NCBI RefSeq assembly: GCF_014203325.1
Contig: NZ_JACHIV010000001.1
Location: 741,001-805,000, forward strand
Reading direction: 5' to 3'
From: Saccharopolyspora gloriosae
Lineage (GTDB): Bacteria > Actinomycetota > Actinomycetes > Mycobacteriales > Pseudonocardiaceae
Length of the DNA stretch: 64,000 nt
The notes under the pieces are model-generated. The model was not told the DNA's origin. It did not search any database and saw nothing but the letters and a program-made list of their open reading frames with translations. Positions 17,458-26,911 of the stretch are shown piece by piece (the stretch's first letter is position 1; each line of letters starts with the position of its first letter). The translations under genes and the position numbers were made by a program.

Positions 17458-18467
17458 CGGGTCGGCCCGCTCTGCTCGGCCGCGAATTCGGCGGCGACCT
17501 TGAGCACCAGGTCGTTGACCTCCGCGGTGCCGACGGTCAGGCGCACCCCGGCCTCGGCGGTCACCCGCACGACGATGTCGTGGGCTGCGCACAGCTCGAC
17601 GAACCGGGAGCTCTCCGCGCCCAGCGGCAGCCACAGGAAGTTCCCGCCGCTGGGGGGAACGGCGAATCCGCAGGCCAGCAGCCCGTCGCGGAGCCGGTCG
17701 CGTTCGGCGGCGACCGCCGCGCACTGGCGGCGCATCACCTCGGTCGCGTCGAGCGCGGCGGTCGCCGCCGCCTGCGCGGGGGCGCTGACGCGGAAGAACA
17801 GGGCGCTCGGCTTCAACGCCGCGAGCACCGATTCGGGGGCGAGCAGGTATCCGACGCGCAACGCCAGCAGCCCGTAGGACTTGGAAAAGGTCCGGGCGAC
17901 CGTCACCCGCTCGTCCGTTCGGGCTAGTTCGAGTCCGTCGGCAATCGAACCGGTCTCGGCGAAGTCGACGTAAGCCTCATCGATCACAATGTGCACGTCC
18001 TGCGGAACGCGGTCGAGGAATCGCGTGATCTCGCCGGTGCCGAGCACCGTTCCGGTCGGATTGTTCGGATTGCACAGCAGCACCACCCGAGTCCGTTCGG
18101 TGATCGCGGCGGCCATCGCGTCCAGGTCGTGGGCGTCGTCGCGCAGCGGCACGCCGACCGCCGTCGCGCGGGCGTTGCCGATCATCAGCGGGTACATCTC
18201 GAACGACGGCCACGGGTGCACCACTTCGGCGCCCTGACCGGCGTGGACCTGGAGGAACTGCTGCAGCAGCGCGCCGGAGCCGACCCCGGCCAGCACCTGC
18301 CCGGCGGGCACGCCGTGGTGCTCGGCGATCCGCCGGACCAGGTCGGTGGAGAACGGGTCCGGGGTGAGGTTGAGTTCTCCGAGAGTCGCTTCGGCGGCTT
18401 CTCTGACGCCAGGCAACGGGGGAGCGAAATTCTCGTTCAGAGAAAGCTGGTGCGCAATTGAGGTCAC
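17454..18467 (-). CDS. HisC-like class I/II PLP aminotransferase
   Basis: A 337-residue fold-type I aminotransferase close to histidinol-phosphate and aromatic aminotransferases. Visible motifs are LSLNEN at the N-terminus, CNPNNPTGT, DEAYVDF and the PLP-lysine site RTFSKSYG, with a later RVGY. It leads the terpenoid operon and is coupled to the polyprenyl synthase gene by a four-base overlap. Since his genes are not nearby, a dedicated role is likely: interconverting an aromatic amino acid and its keto acid for the prenyl acceptor, or aminating the product. The GTG at 18467 has GGGAA about 12 bases upstream. Confidence 0.8.
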   Translation of the reverse strand: MTSIAHQLSLNENFAPPLPGVREAAEATLGELNLTPDPFSTDLVRRIAEHHGVPAGQVLAGVGSGALLQQFLQVHAGQGAEVVHPWPSFEMYPLMIGNARATAVGVPLRDDAHDLDAMAAAITERTRVVLLCNPNNPTGTVLGTGEITRFLDRVPQDVHIVIDEAYVDFAETGSIADGLELARTDERVTVARTFSKSYGLLALRVGYLLAPESVLAALKPSALFFRVSAPAQAAATAALDATEVMRRQCAAVAAERDRLRDGLLACGFAVPPSGGNFLWLPLGAESSRFVELCAAHDIVVRVTAEAGVRLTVGTAEVNDLVLKVAAEFAAEQSGPTR

Positions 18468-19383
18468 AGTGCCATTCCCGTTCTGGCCGCTGGATGTTAT
18501 GCCCCCCGCGCGGTGCCCGCCGGTATCGGGCCGACCCGCTCGTGATGCTCGTCGAATACTGAGTTCCGCGTGCGTGCGGTGTCAAGGACGCGTTCAGCTC
18601 GGAACGTAATCAGCGTGTTTCGCATTGATTCCGTTCGGTTTTTCGAGGGAATTCCCTGAACGTTCTGTGCCAGTGCCGGGCGGGGCACCTGACCCGGTGG
18701 GCTGTGCTAGCCCGCGCCGCGCGGTACGAGGTGCGTTCCGGCGGTCGCGCGTGCGCGGGCGCGCGGCGGCCCGCCGCGGGGTGCCGCGCCGCGGGTTGCA
18801 ACTGATCTGTGATCTCGGTCGATGTCGCTGGTCAGCGCGGCTCTAGGCCGAGTAGTTCAACGCGCTCCGCGGCAGGCTCCCCCGAACGGCTCTGGAATAT
18901 TCCATCGGTCGTTCGGTACACCGGAACCAGCGCGCTCGCCACAGCGGCAGTCGGGGCCCGGTGGGCGCGCTCGCCACGGTCCGGGGACCGGTGGTTGAGC
19001 CGCGACCGGCGGGAGTACTGGTCGCGGTCGGTCCGCGGCCTCGGTGCGTTCGGGGCGTGCCGGGGCCGCGGGCCGGTATCCCCGTTCTTCCCAGTGGGGC
19101 ACCTCCCGTATTCGTTCCATTTCGCGCGCCGCCGCATCCGCGGAAAACCGCCGACCGGGCGAATCGCGGATTGTCGAACAATCACTGTGAAAACGGCAAA
19201 TACCGGCACTTTTGGGCCGAATGCCGTTCCGCTTATGGTGCGAACAGTTTCCTCTTGGCAGCGAGGCGGGCACCGGCCCGTTTCGTGGAGGAGCCGGGAC
19301 CGAATCGGCGCGCTCCGGTTCACCCGACAACGACGACGTCCGGGCCGCCCCATCGCCCCGGACTCGAGATCGAGGAGATCAAG
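18468..19383. other. 916-bp divergent intergenic region
   Basis: This lies between the terpenoid operon (leftwards) and the secreted trypsin gene (rightwards). Frames here lack ribosome sites and recognisable products. Relatively A/T-rich patches near 18600-18660 and 19160-19240 are plausible promoter areas for the two flanking units. A 15-bp palindrome lies at 19169-19183. The region is unusually long for this gene-dense window, and a small RNA or long leader could hide here, but I see no specific support for one. Confidence 0.45.
19169..19183. promoter_or_regulatory. 15-bp palindrome upstream of the trypsin gene
   Basis: GATTGT-CGA-ACAATC is a perfect 6+6 inverted repeat in a locally A/T-rich patch about 200 bp before the protease start. 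The size and position suit a regulator operator; no regulator can be assigned. Confidence 0.35.
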
Positions 19384-20178
19384 ATGGTCGCTGCCCCCCG
19401 TCGCCTGGCCCGGCTCGCCGGAGTCGTCGCGGTCGCCCTCTCGGCCGCCGCCACCGTGTCCGTCTCGGCCGCGCAGGCCGAACCGGCCGACGTCACCCCG
19501 TACGTCGTCGGCGGCCAAGACGCCGACATCGCCGACAACCCGTTCGTCGTCGCCCTGCTCACGCCGAGCGGCCAGCAGTTCTGCGGCGGCTCCCTGGTCT
19601 CCGAGACCAAGGTCGTCACCGCCGCGCACTGCACCACCGGCTCGCAGCCCAGCGAGATCAACGTCCTCAGCGGGCAGACGAACATCAGCGGCTCCGAAGG
19701 CACCGTCTCCGAGGTCAGCGACGTGTGGGTGCACCCCGAGTACACCGACGCCACCCAGGGCTTCGACGTCTCCGTGCTGACGCTGGCCGCCCCGGTGCAG
19801 GAAGCTCCGATCGAGCTCGCCACCGCCGACGACGCCGGCTACGCCCCCGGCACCGACGCCACCGTGCTCGGCTGGGGGACCACCAGCGAGGGCGGCTCCA
19901 CCTCCGACAGCCTCCAGCAGGCGACCGTGCCGGTGAGCTCCGACGCGGACTGCTCCGCGGGCTACGCCGAGTACAGCCCCGACTCGATGGTCTGCGCCGG
20001 CCTGCCCGAGGGCGGCGTCGACGCCTGCCAGGGCGACTCCGGCGGTCCGATCGTGGCCGACGGCCGCCTCATCGGCGTCACCTCCTGGGGCGAAGGCTGC
20101 GCCCGACCCGGCAAGCCCGGTGTGTACGCCCGCGTCGGCGCCTACAACGACGTCCTCACCGAGCAGATCAACAGCTGA
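19384..20178 (+). CDS. Secreted trypsin-like S1 serine protease
   Basis: A 264-residue preproprotein. It has a basic start and hydrophobic signal peptide ending near AQA (about 32), a short propeptide, and a mature N-terminus VVGGQDAD at 41, matching the IVGG activation site. The catalytic triad is His82 (TAAHC), Asp128 (GFDVSVL) and Ser219 (GDSGGP). Asp213, six residues before the serine, predicts cleavage after Lys or Arg. The ATG at 19384 has GAGGAGATCAAG directly upstream. It is a stand-alone gene for an extracellular enzyme; a long stem-loop follows its stop. Confidence 0.95.
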   Translation: MVAAPRRLARLAGVVAVALSAAATVSVSAAQAEPADVTPYVVGGQDADIADNPFVVALLTPSGQQFCGGSLVSETKVVTAAHCTTGSQPSEINVLSGQTNISGSEGTVSEVSDVWVHPEYTDATQGFDVSVLTLAAPVQEAPIELATADDAGYAPGTDATVLGWGTTSEGGSTSDSLQQATVPVSSDADCSAGYAEYSPDSMVCAGLPEGGVDACQGDSGGPIVADGRLIGVTSWGEGCARPGKPGVYARVGAYNDVLTEQINS

Positions 20179-20220
20179 ACGAATTCCGGTCGTCCTTCTC
20201 GGGTGGCCGGGTAGCGGAAC

Positions 20221-20306
20221 CTCAGCGTTCCTCTCGCTGCGGGATCGATTTCACTAGTGGCCTCCGCTACGAGAGAAATCGCTGTCCTCGCGAGAGGAAC
20301 GCTGAG
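20221..20306. terminator. Long stem-loop between trypsin and XRE genes
   Basis: CTCAGCGTTCCTCTCGC (20221-20237) and its exact reverse complement (20290-20306) form a 17-bp stem around a 52-base loop. The loop contains a further CGATTTC/GAAATCG pairing (20246-20252 with 20275-20281). It lies between convergent genes, so it could end both transcripts. It is unrelated to the 47-bp palindrome family. Confidence 0.6.
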
Positions 20307-20475
20307 AACCCGCCGGTGGTCGGCTCTTGCACGTGGGCTGAGCGCTGACGCGCTTACAGGCACGGCTTCGCCGCGAAGACCGACTGCGGGCAAGAATTCA
20401 GAAGAACAACTGTTTTGTGCGGGGATTTCGTGGGGCGGTCCTTCGGGGCCGCCCCGCTTCGCGTCGTACGGGGGG

Positions 20476-21330
20476 TCAAGTGGGTTGGCGGAGGGAGCGG
20501 TCTTCGAACTTCGCCGCGTAGCCGCCGATGAGGGCTCGGGACTCGGTCGCGCCGAGGGCGACCCGGTCCAGGTCGTCGACGGAGTCGCGGAACGACGCGA
20601 CCCGATCGGGGCCGTCCAGCAGCAGGCCGCACTCCTGGCTCTCCAGCAGCACGGTCGCGATGCCGTGGCTGAACTCGATGAACGTGAACGGACCGCCGAG
20701 GCCCGCGTGCACCCCGAGATCAGTGGGCAGCACCCGCACGGTGATGTTCGGGGCCTCCGCGCAGCGCAGCAGGTGCCGCAACTGCCCACCGGTGACGGCG
20801 GGCCCGCCGACCGGGCGGGTCAGCACCGACTCGTCGAGGTAGGCGGTGAGCTCGACGGGGGTGGCCTTGTGCAGAATCCCTTGACGCACCTGGCGAACGT
20901 TGACCCGCTCGTCGATTTCCCCGGTGCTGCCGCCGGAAGCCGCGCAGACCGCCGTGGCGTAGCCGCGGGTCTGCAGCAGGACGGGCACGTAGCCGAGGCT
21001 GAGTTCCGTGAGCCGGGTCGCGCGCTGCTCCGCGTCGATGCAGGCGCGGGTGTGCGCGGAGAGCCCGGCCATCGCCTCCCACCAGGACGGCCGGCCCAGT
21101 TCCTCCGCCATCGTCAGCAACTGCTCGCGGCGTTTGCCGCGCACTCTCAGCGCCGCCAGCACCGCCGCGAGGTCCGGGCCGCCGATGCCGCGCTGCGCGG
21201 TCTCTATGCGGCTGATCTTCGCGATGCTCCAGCCGAGCTGTTCGGCGAGCACTCCCTGGGACATCCCTTTGTCTTTGCGCACCTTGCGGACCTCGGCCGC
21301 TAACGCTCGGGCACGGGGAGAGTTCGACAT
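20476..21330 (-). CDS. XRE-family regulator with DUF5753 domain
   Basis: A 284-residue protein with an N-terminal Cro/C1-type helix-turn-helix (about 9-60, including MSQGVLAEQLGWSIAKISR) followed by the roughly 190-residue DUF5753 effector-like domain (EQRATRLTELSLGYVPVLLQT ... TVRVLPTDLGVHAGLGGPF). This Scr1-like architecture is very common in actinomycetes, where genes of this type usually neighbour a short DUF397 gene and influence development or antibiotic production. I find no DUF397 gene beside this copy. The ATG at 21330 follows the family N-terminus; an upstream extension of the frame is rejected. Confidence 0.88.
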   Translation of the reverse strand: MSNSPRARALAAEVRKVRKDKGMSQGVLAEQLGWSIAKISRIETAQRGIGGPDLAAVLAALRVRGKRREQLLTMAEELGRPSWWEAMAGLSAHTRACIDAEQRATRLTELSLGYVPVLLQTRGYATAVCAASGGSTGEIDERVNVRQVRQGILHKATPVELTAYLDESVLTRPVGGPAVTGGQLRHLLRCAEAPNITVRVLPTDLGVHAGLGGPFTFIEFSHGIATVLLESQECGLLLDGPDRVASFRDSVDDLDRVALGATESRALIGGYAAKFEDRSLRQPT

Positions 21331-21771
21331 GAACGCCAGAATATGGGGCTGGGGCGGAAAAATCGTCGCTCGATCAGGTATTCGTGAACCACCCGAACAC
21401 CGGCGCGCACGCGACGTCGGGTGCACCCGCGAGCGGTCCGGGCAACCCTCGCGGAGCAGTGCCGCGCTGCGCCGATCCGGTGAATGATGTTGCGGGGACC
21501 CGGAATCCGGGCCCCCGCTTCCCCCAGGTCATCCGACCCCCCGGATGCCTCGCGGCGTTCCCCCGTGCCGCTGCGATCAGGTTGGCACGACCGGCGGACC
21601 CGTTTCCAGCGAAACGGCGAACAATCCCGAGGAACATGTGGCGTGCAGTCGAGATCAGTTCCCGGGGATAGACTCGCCCCGGGGAGGGCCGTCAGTCGCC
21701 CAGCGCGCGCAGCGGTCGAATCACGCCATGGTGCGCCATGAGCGGGCGACACCGCACCTGTGGAAGGACGC
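21331..21771. other. Divergent promoter region, XRE and LysR genes
   Basis: About 440 bp separate the divergent XRE-DUF5753 and LysR-type genes. Frames across it are short and lack ribosome sites. It must contain both promoters; I see no strong palindrome or RNA structure. Confidence 0.45.
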
Positions 21772-22842
21772 ATGCCGTTACCCGGATCCTCCGAGATCGC
21801 AGTGGCCGAAGGCGAGCAGCGGCGGGCACGGGCCCCGCAACCGCTGCTGGACACCACCCTGGACCAGCTGCGGACGCTGGTGGTGGTGCACGAGGCGGGC
21901 ACCGCGCTGGCCGCGGCCCGATTGCTCGGGCGCGAGCAGTCCAGCGTGCAGAAGCAGCTGGACACGCTCAACCGCAACTTCCGGGAGCTGTGCGGGGAAG
22001 CGCTCGTGCTCAAGCAGGGCAGGGGCAAGGACGCGCTGTTCACCGCGACCGGTGAGGCGCTGGTCGAACGGGCGCGGGACACCCTCGACGACTGGCTGGA
22101 GGTCGTCACCGATTCCCGGCGGCGCGTCGGCGGCTCGCTGCGGGTGGGCACCACCCGGTTCACGCTCGGCTTCCTCACGCCCGCGGTGGAGCAGGTCGCG
22201 GCGGACTTCCGCGCCGACGGCGTCGACCTGAAGGTCGTGCACCTGCGGACCCGGAATCTGCTGGAAGCGTTGCGCGCCAACGAGGTCGACCTGGTCTGCG
22301 GCAGCACGCTCACCCACGTCGGCGCCGACCCGGACGGGCTCGACGTGCTGGAGTGGCGCCGCAGCGGGCTCACCCTGGTCACGAACCTCGATCGGCGGCT
22401 GGTGGCCGGGCCGGCGGTGCGGGCCGCGGCGCTGCCCCGGCTGCCGCTGGTCATCGCGGGCAGCGGGCTCGTCGCGGAGTTCCTGCGCGGGTGGTTCGGC
22501 GCGGACTACCGCAGCGCGCTGAACGTGGCGGGCGAGGTGGACGACGTGCGCTACGGCTTCGAACTGCTCAGCTCCGGGCTGTTGCACGGCTGCATGCTGG
22601 TCACCCGGGGCGTGGCGGAGGCGGCGATGGACGGGCGGCTGCCCGACGGTCGCGGCCTGCGCGCGCTGGACGTGCTCGGCGACCTCGAACCGAAGCTGGA
22701 GGTGCTGGTCGGCGCCTTCGCCCGCGGCGGCGAGCGCGAGCAGCACGACGGCGCGCACCCGCTGAACCGCCTGTGGGAAGCGCTGGCCCGGCAGCACTCG
22801 CAGTGGAACGAGAACCGGACCGTGCGCTCCACTGTGGACTGA
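21772..22842 (+). CDS. LysR-type transcriptional regulator
   Basis: A 356-residue protein with an N-terminal winged helix-turn-helix (about 28-95, including LRTLVVVHEAGTALAAARLL) and a C-terminal periplasmic-binding-protein-like ligand domain. The region SSVQKQLDTLNRNF replaces the more usual SAVSRQI-type recognition helix, so this is a diverged LysR subgroup. The ATG at 21772 is preceded by GGAAGGACGC. It may control the divergent XRE gene or the downstream esterase; nothing in the sequence fixes the target. Confidence 0.83.
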   Translation: MPLPGSSEIAVAEGEQRRARAPQPLLDTTLDQLRTLVVVHEAGTALAAARLLGREQSSVQKQLDTLNRNFRELCGEALVLKQGRGKDALFTATGEALVERARDTLDDWLEVVTDSRRRVGGSLRVGTTRFTLGFLTPAVEQVAADFRADGVDLKVVHLRTRNLLEALRANEVDLVCGSTLTHVGADPDGLDVLEWRRSGLTLVTNLDRRLVAGPAVRAAALPRLPLVIAGSGLVAEFLRGWFGADYRSALNVAGEVDDVRYGFELLSSGLLHGCMLVTRGVAEAAMDGRLPDGRGLRALDVLGDLEPKLEVLVGAFARGGEREQHDGAHPLNRLWEALARQHSQWNENRTVRSTVD

Positions 22843-22942
22843 CCGGCCGAGCTGATCACTGGCCGAGGAGTTCGCCGAGTCGTCTCCGGGTGGCCACCGG
22901 CTCCTCACCGCGGGTGAGCCCGCGGCGGTGAAGGTGAAGCGC

Positions 22943-23836
22943 GTGAGCGAGCGGGCAACGGGATCCGCGACCGGGCGGCCGGTGCGCGCCCTGGTCGCGC
23001 TGGGCGACTCGACGACCCTCGGGATGGGGGATCGGCTGCCGGGCGGCGGGTGGCGCGGCTTCGCCCTGCTGCTCGCCGACGCGCTGGGCGGGCCCGGCCG
23101 GATCCGGTACGCCAACCTCGCCACCTCCGGCGCGCGGGTGCGCGACGTGCACGACGTGCAGCTGCCCGCCGCGCTGCGGCTGCGGCCCGACGCCGCCGTG
23201 CTGGTCGTCGGCATGAACGACACGTTGCGCTCCGACTTCGACCCGGTGCTGCTGCTGCGGCGGCTGGACGTGGTGATCGGTGAGCTGACCGCGGCGGGAG
23301 CGGTCGTGGTGACCGCGCGGTACCACGACCACGGGCGGGTGTTCCGGTTGCCCGCGCCGCTGCGCCGCGCGCTGCGCAAGCGGATCGATGAGGTGAACGC
23401 GGTGCTCGACGAGGTGGTCGCCCGCTACGGCGCGCAGTGCGTGGACCTGGACGCGCTGCCCGGCGCGTACGAGCTCGGCACCTGGTCGGTGGACCGGCTG
23501 CACCCCTCGGAGCTCGGGCACCGGCGGTTGGCGCGGGCCATGGCGCAGCGGCTGCTCGCCGCCGGGTACCGGGTGCCGGAACCGGTGAGCCTGCGGTGTT
23601 CCGGCGGCGCCCGGATCACGCCGTGGCACCACCTGGCCTGGCTGGTGTTCCGGGGTGTGCCGTGGCTGGTGCGGCGCGGATCCGACCTGCTGCCGCACGC
23701 GGCTGCGGTGGTGGTGCGGGAGATCGCCGAGTCGCGGCGCGAACGCCGGGTGCGGCGCGGCCTGCGGCCGGTCGAGCCGGTGCGGGCCGTGCCGTCGCGG
23801 CCCGAGGACGTGGTCGTGCGACCGGATGCCGGATAG
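22943..23836 (+). CDS. SGNH/GDSL-family hydrolase
   Basis: A 297-residue esterase-fold protein. Block I is GDST (Ser23 as nucleophile), block III is GMND with the oxyanion asparagine, and block V is DRLHPS with the Asp/His pair. Substrates in this superfamily range from lipids to acylated sugars; none can be assigned. There is no signal peptide, so it is probably cytoplasmic. The GTG at 22943 is preferred; an in-frame GTG at 22928 would add five residues. The C-terminal third (after about 200) is rich in Arg and Trp/Leu and may associate with membrane. Confidence 0.85.
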   Translation: MSERATGSATGRPVRALVALGDSTTLGMGDRLPGGGWRGFALLLADALGGPGRIRYANLATSGARVRDVHDVQLPAALRLRPDAAVLVVGMNDTLRSDFDPVLLLRRLDVVIGELTAAGAVVVTARYHDHGRVFRLPAPLRRALRKRIDEVNAVLDEVVARYGAQCVDLDALPGAYELGTWSVDRLHPSELGHRRLARAMAQRLLAAGYRVPEPVSLRCSGGARITPWHHLAWLVFRGVPWLVRRGSDLLPHAAAVVVREIAESRRERRVRRGLRPVEPVRAVPSRPEDVVVRPDAG

Positions 23837-23999
23837 CAGCTGCGCTCTCGGTCCGGCGTTCGTTGTCACGCACATGAGCATTCGGGGCGCTCGGTTCACT
23901 CGGACGGCCCAACCTGGAGCTCCGAAGAACGTGAATTGATTTCATTTTCGCTGGTGTTCGATTAGCGTCCGGCGTCGACGACGACGAGAGGACTCGCAG

Positions 24000-26900
24000 A
24001 TGGCCGGGCAGCGAACCGTGGCGGCGCTCAGCGTCGGCGCCGTCCTCGGCGCCTTGATCGTGACCCCCTCCGCCGCCGCGGCTCCCGAGCAGGCGGCGCC
24101 GCTCACCGCGCCCGCGCCGGACGTGCCGCAGGTGCCGGACCACTGCGGCGGGCAGTGCCACCACATCCTTCCGCCGGGCCAGAACGGCAACGCCACGCTG
24201 GCCGAGCTAGCCGGGCACCTGCTGCTCGGCACGAAACCGCCGCACTCCGCCGACCAGACGGCGCCCTACGACGAGCTGGCCGCCGGGTACTCGAAGCTCA
24301 CCACCGGCACCATCAACGAGTTCTTCAACGACAACTCCTTCGGCGTGCGACCCGACGACGTCGAGCGCACCTACAACCCGCGCGAAGACGTCACCGTGGT
24401 CCGGGACAAGACCGCCGGCATCCCGCACGTCTACGGCGACACCCGCGACGGCACCACCTTCGGCGCCGGCTACACGACGGCCGAGGACAAGCTGTTCCTG
24501 ATGGACGTGCTGCGCCGAGCCGGTCGCGGCGAGGTCAGCTCCTTCGCCGGCGGCGCCCCCGCGAACCGCGAGCTGGAGCAGGACTTCTTCGCCACCTCGC
24601 CCTACACCGAGCGGGAGCTGGAGCAGCAGATCGAAACCGCCCGCAGCGCGGGCCCGCGCGGGGAGCAGGCCCTCGCCGACGCGAAGTCCTACGTGGACGG
24701 CATCAACACCTACATCCGCGAAGCCCACGACGGCCGCTACTTCCCCGGCGAATACGTGGCGACCGGGCACGTCGACCCCATCACCAACGCCGGGGAGATC
24801 GAGCCGTTCAAGCTCACCGACCTCGTCGTGCTCGCCTCGCTGGTGGGCGCGCAGTTCGGCGGTGGCGGCGGCAACGAGGTGCAGCAAGCGGTCGCGCGGA
24901 TGTCGCTGCACGAGCGCTTCGGGCCCGAACGCGGCGAGCAGGTGTGGCGCACCTTCCGCGCCGAGAACGACCCCGAATCCATCCCCACCGTCCACGACGG
25001 TTCGTTCCCGTACGCGGTCTCCCCGGAGAACCCGCGAGGCGCGGCGATGCCCGATCCGGGCTCGGTCACCGAGCAGCAGCTCGTGTTCGACCCCACCGGC
25101 TCCGCCACCGAACCCGAGCAGGACGGCCAGCGCCAGACCCCGGTCGTGCGGCCGGAAGGCGCTCCCGGCCAGAACGACCCGGCCGCCCAAGCGGAAGCGC
25201 TGCGCGGCATGTTCGACGACGGCGTCGTCCCCGCCGACATGGCCGAACCGCGCGGCATGTCCAACGCGCTGCTCGTCTCCGGCGAGCACACCGACAGCGG
25301 CAACCCGATCGCCGTGTTCGGCCCGCAGACCGGCTACTTCGCCCCGCAGCTGCTGACCCTGCAGGAACTCCAAGGGCCGGGGATCTCGTCGAAGGGCGCC
25401 TCGTTCGCGGGCCTGAGCTTCTACACGCTGCTCGGCCGCGGCCAGGACTACTCGTGGAGCGCCACCACGGCCGCGCAGGACATCGTCGACACCTACGCCG
25501 TCGAACTGTGCTCACCCGACGGCGGACCCGTCACCAAGGACTCCGACCACTACCTGTTCCGCGGGGAATGCCTGCCGATGCAGCAGGTCGAACGGCAGAA
25601 CTCCTGGGAACCCAATCTGGGCGACGACACCCCGGCCGGGTCCTACCGGCTGGTCTCGTTCCGCACCCGCTACGGCCCGGTGACGCACCGCGCCACCATC
25701 GACGGCAAGCCCGTCGCCTACAGCACCGTGCGCTCGACCTTCCAGCACGAGGTCGACTCGATCATCGGCTTCCAGCGCTTCAACGACCCCGCCGAGATCA
25801 CCTCGCCGGAGGCGTTCCAGCGCGCCGCCGAAGACGTGAACTACACGTTCAACTGGTTCTACGCCGACTCCGAGCACATCGCGCACTTCAACTCCGGCGA
25901 CAACGTGGTCCGCAACCCCGAGGTGGACCCGGCGATGCCCGTCGTCTCCGACCCCGAATTCGAATGGCAGGGCTGGAACCCCGACGGGAACACGGCCGAC
26001 TACGCGCCGTTCGAGGAGCACCCGCGCACCATCGACCAGGACTACCTCGTCAGCTGGAACAACAAGCAGGCTCCCGGCACCAGCGGCGCCGACTGGAGCA
26101 AGGGAGCCGTGCAGCGCGGCGACCTGCTCGACTCCCGAGTCCGCGGGCTCGTCGCCGAAGGCGGCGTGGACCGGGTCGGGCTCACCCAGGCGATGGAGGA
26201 GGCCGCACTGGCCGACCTGCGCGCCGAGCGGGTGCTGCCGGACCTGCTGAAGGTGCTCGACAGCGCCCCGAACGACGACCCGGAGCTCACCGCGCGGATC
26301 GACCTGCTGCGCGACTGGCTCAACGACGGCGGACTGCGCACCGAGACCGAACCCGGCAGCCGCGAGTACGCCCACGCCGAGGCGATCGAGCTCATGGACG
26401 CGTGGTGGCCGCTGCTGGTGCGCGGCACCTTCGAACCCGCGGTCGGCGCGGACGCGTACCAGGCGCTGACCGCGGCCGAGCACATCAACGAATCGCCCTC
26501 CGGGTGGCAGAACGAGGAACCCGGCGAGCACGTCGGGCAGGCCCACCAGGGATCCGCGTTCCTGACCGGCTGGTACGGGCAGGTGTCGAAGAACCTGCGC
26601 GGCGCGCTCGGCGAGGACGTCCCCGGCGGATTCGGGCAGGGAGCTCCGGGGCCGGGGAACTCGTTGTGCGGCGACGGGAGCCTCGACGCCTGCCGCCAAG
26701 CGCTCGTCGACAGCCTCGCCGAGGCGGACGCGACACCGGCGGAGCAGACGTATCCGGGCGATGCGGACTGCGAGCCCGGCGACCAGTGGTGCGCCGACTC
26801 GATCATCCAGAACAAGATCGGCGGCATCGCCCACGACCCGATCAGCTGGCAGAACCGCCCCACCTACCAGCAAGTCGTCGAATTCCCATCCCACCGCTGA
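24000..26900 (+). CDS. Secreted penicillin-acylase-family Ntn hydrolase
   Basis: A 966-residue preproenzyme with a signal peptide (about 1-28, ending SAAAAP). The N-terminal (alpha) part carries DVTVVRDKTAGIPHVYGD and GAGYTTAEDKLFLMD, typical of penicillin/acyl-homoserine-lactone acylases. The predicted autocleavage site is before Ser421 in RGMSNALLVSG, making that serine the beta-subunit nucleophile. The family hydrolyses side-chain amides of beta-lactams, lipopeptides or N-acyl homoserine lactones, outside the cell in Gram-positives. It is longer than typical members (about 780-850). The ATG at 24000 follows GAGAGGA. Array C starts 11 nt after its stop. Confidence 0.9.
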   Translation: MAGQRTVAALSVGAVLGALIVTPSAAAAPEQAAPLTAPAPDVPQVPDHCGGQCHHILPPGQNGNATLAELAGHLLLGTKPPHSADQTAPYDELAAGYSKLTTGTINEFFNDNSFGVRPDDVERTYNPREDVTVVRDKTAGIPHVYGDTRDGTTFGAGYTTAEDKLFLMDVLRRAGRGEVSSFAGGAPANRELEQDFFATSPYTERELEQQIETARSAGPRGEQALADAKSYVDGINTYIREAHDGRYFPGEYVATGHVDPITNAGEIEPFKLTDLVVLASLVGAQFGGGGGNEVQQAVARMSLHERFGPERGEQVWRTFRAENDPESIPTVHDGSFPYAVSPENPRGAAMPDPGSVTEQQLVFDPTGSATEPEQDGQRQTPVVRPEGAPGQNDPAAQAEALRGMFDDGVVPADMAEPRGMSNALLVSGEHTDSGNPIAVFGPQTGYFAPQLLTLQELQGPGISSKGASFAGLSFYTLLGRGQDYSWSATTAAQDIVDTYAVELCSPDGGPVTKDSDHYLFRGECLPMQQVERQNSWEPNLGDDTPAGSYRLVSFRTRYGPVTHRATIDGKPVAYSTVRSTFQHEVDSIIGFQRFNDPAEITSPEAFQRAAEDVNYTFNWFYADSEHIAHFNSGDNVVRNPEVDPAMPVVSDPEFEWQGWNPDGNTADYAPFEEHPRTIDQDYLVSWNNKQAPGTSGADWSKGAVQRGDLLDSRVRGLVAEGGVDRVGLTQAMEEAALADLRAERVLPDLLKVLDSAPNDDPELTARIDLLRDWLNDGGLRTETEPGSREYAHAEAIELMDAWWPLLVRGTFEPAVGADAYQALTAAEHINESPSGWQNEEPGEHVGQAHQGSAFLTGWYGQVSKNLRGALGEDVPGGFGQGAPGPGNSLCGDGSLDACRQALVDSLAEADATPAEQTYPGDADCEPGDQWCADSIIQNKIGGIAHDPISWQNRPTYQQVVEFPSHR

Positions 26901-26911
26901 CCCCGACAGCA

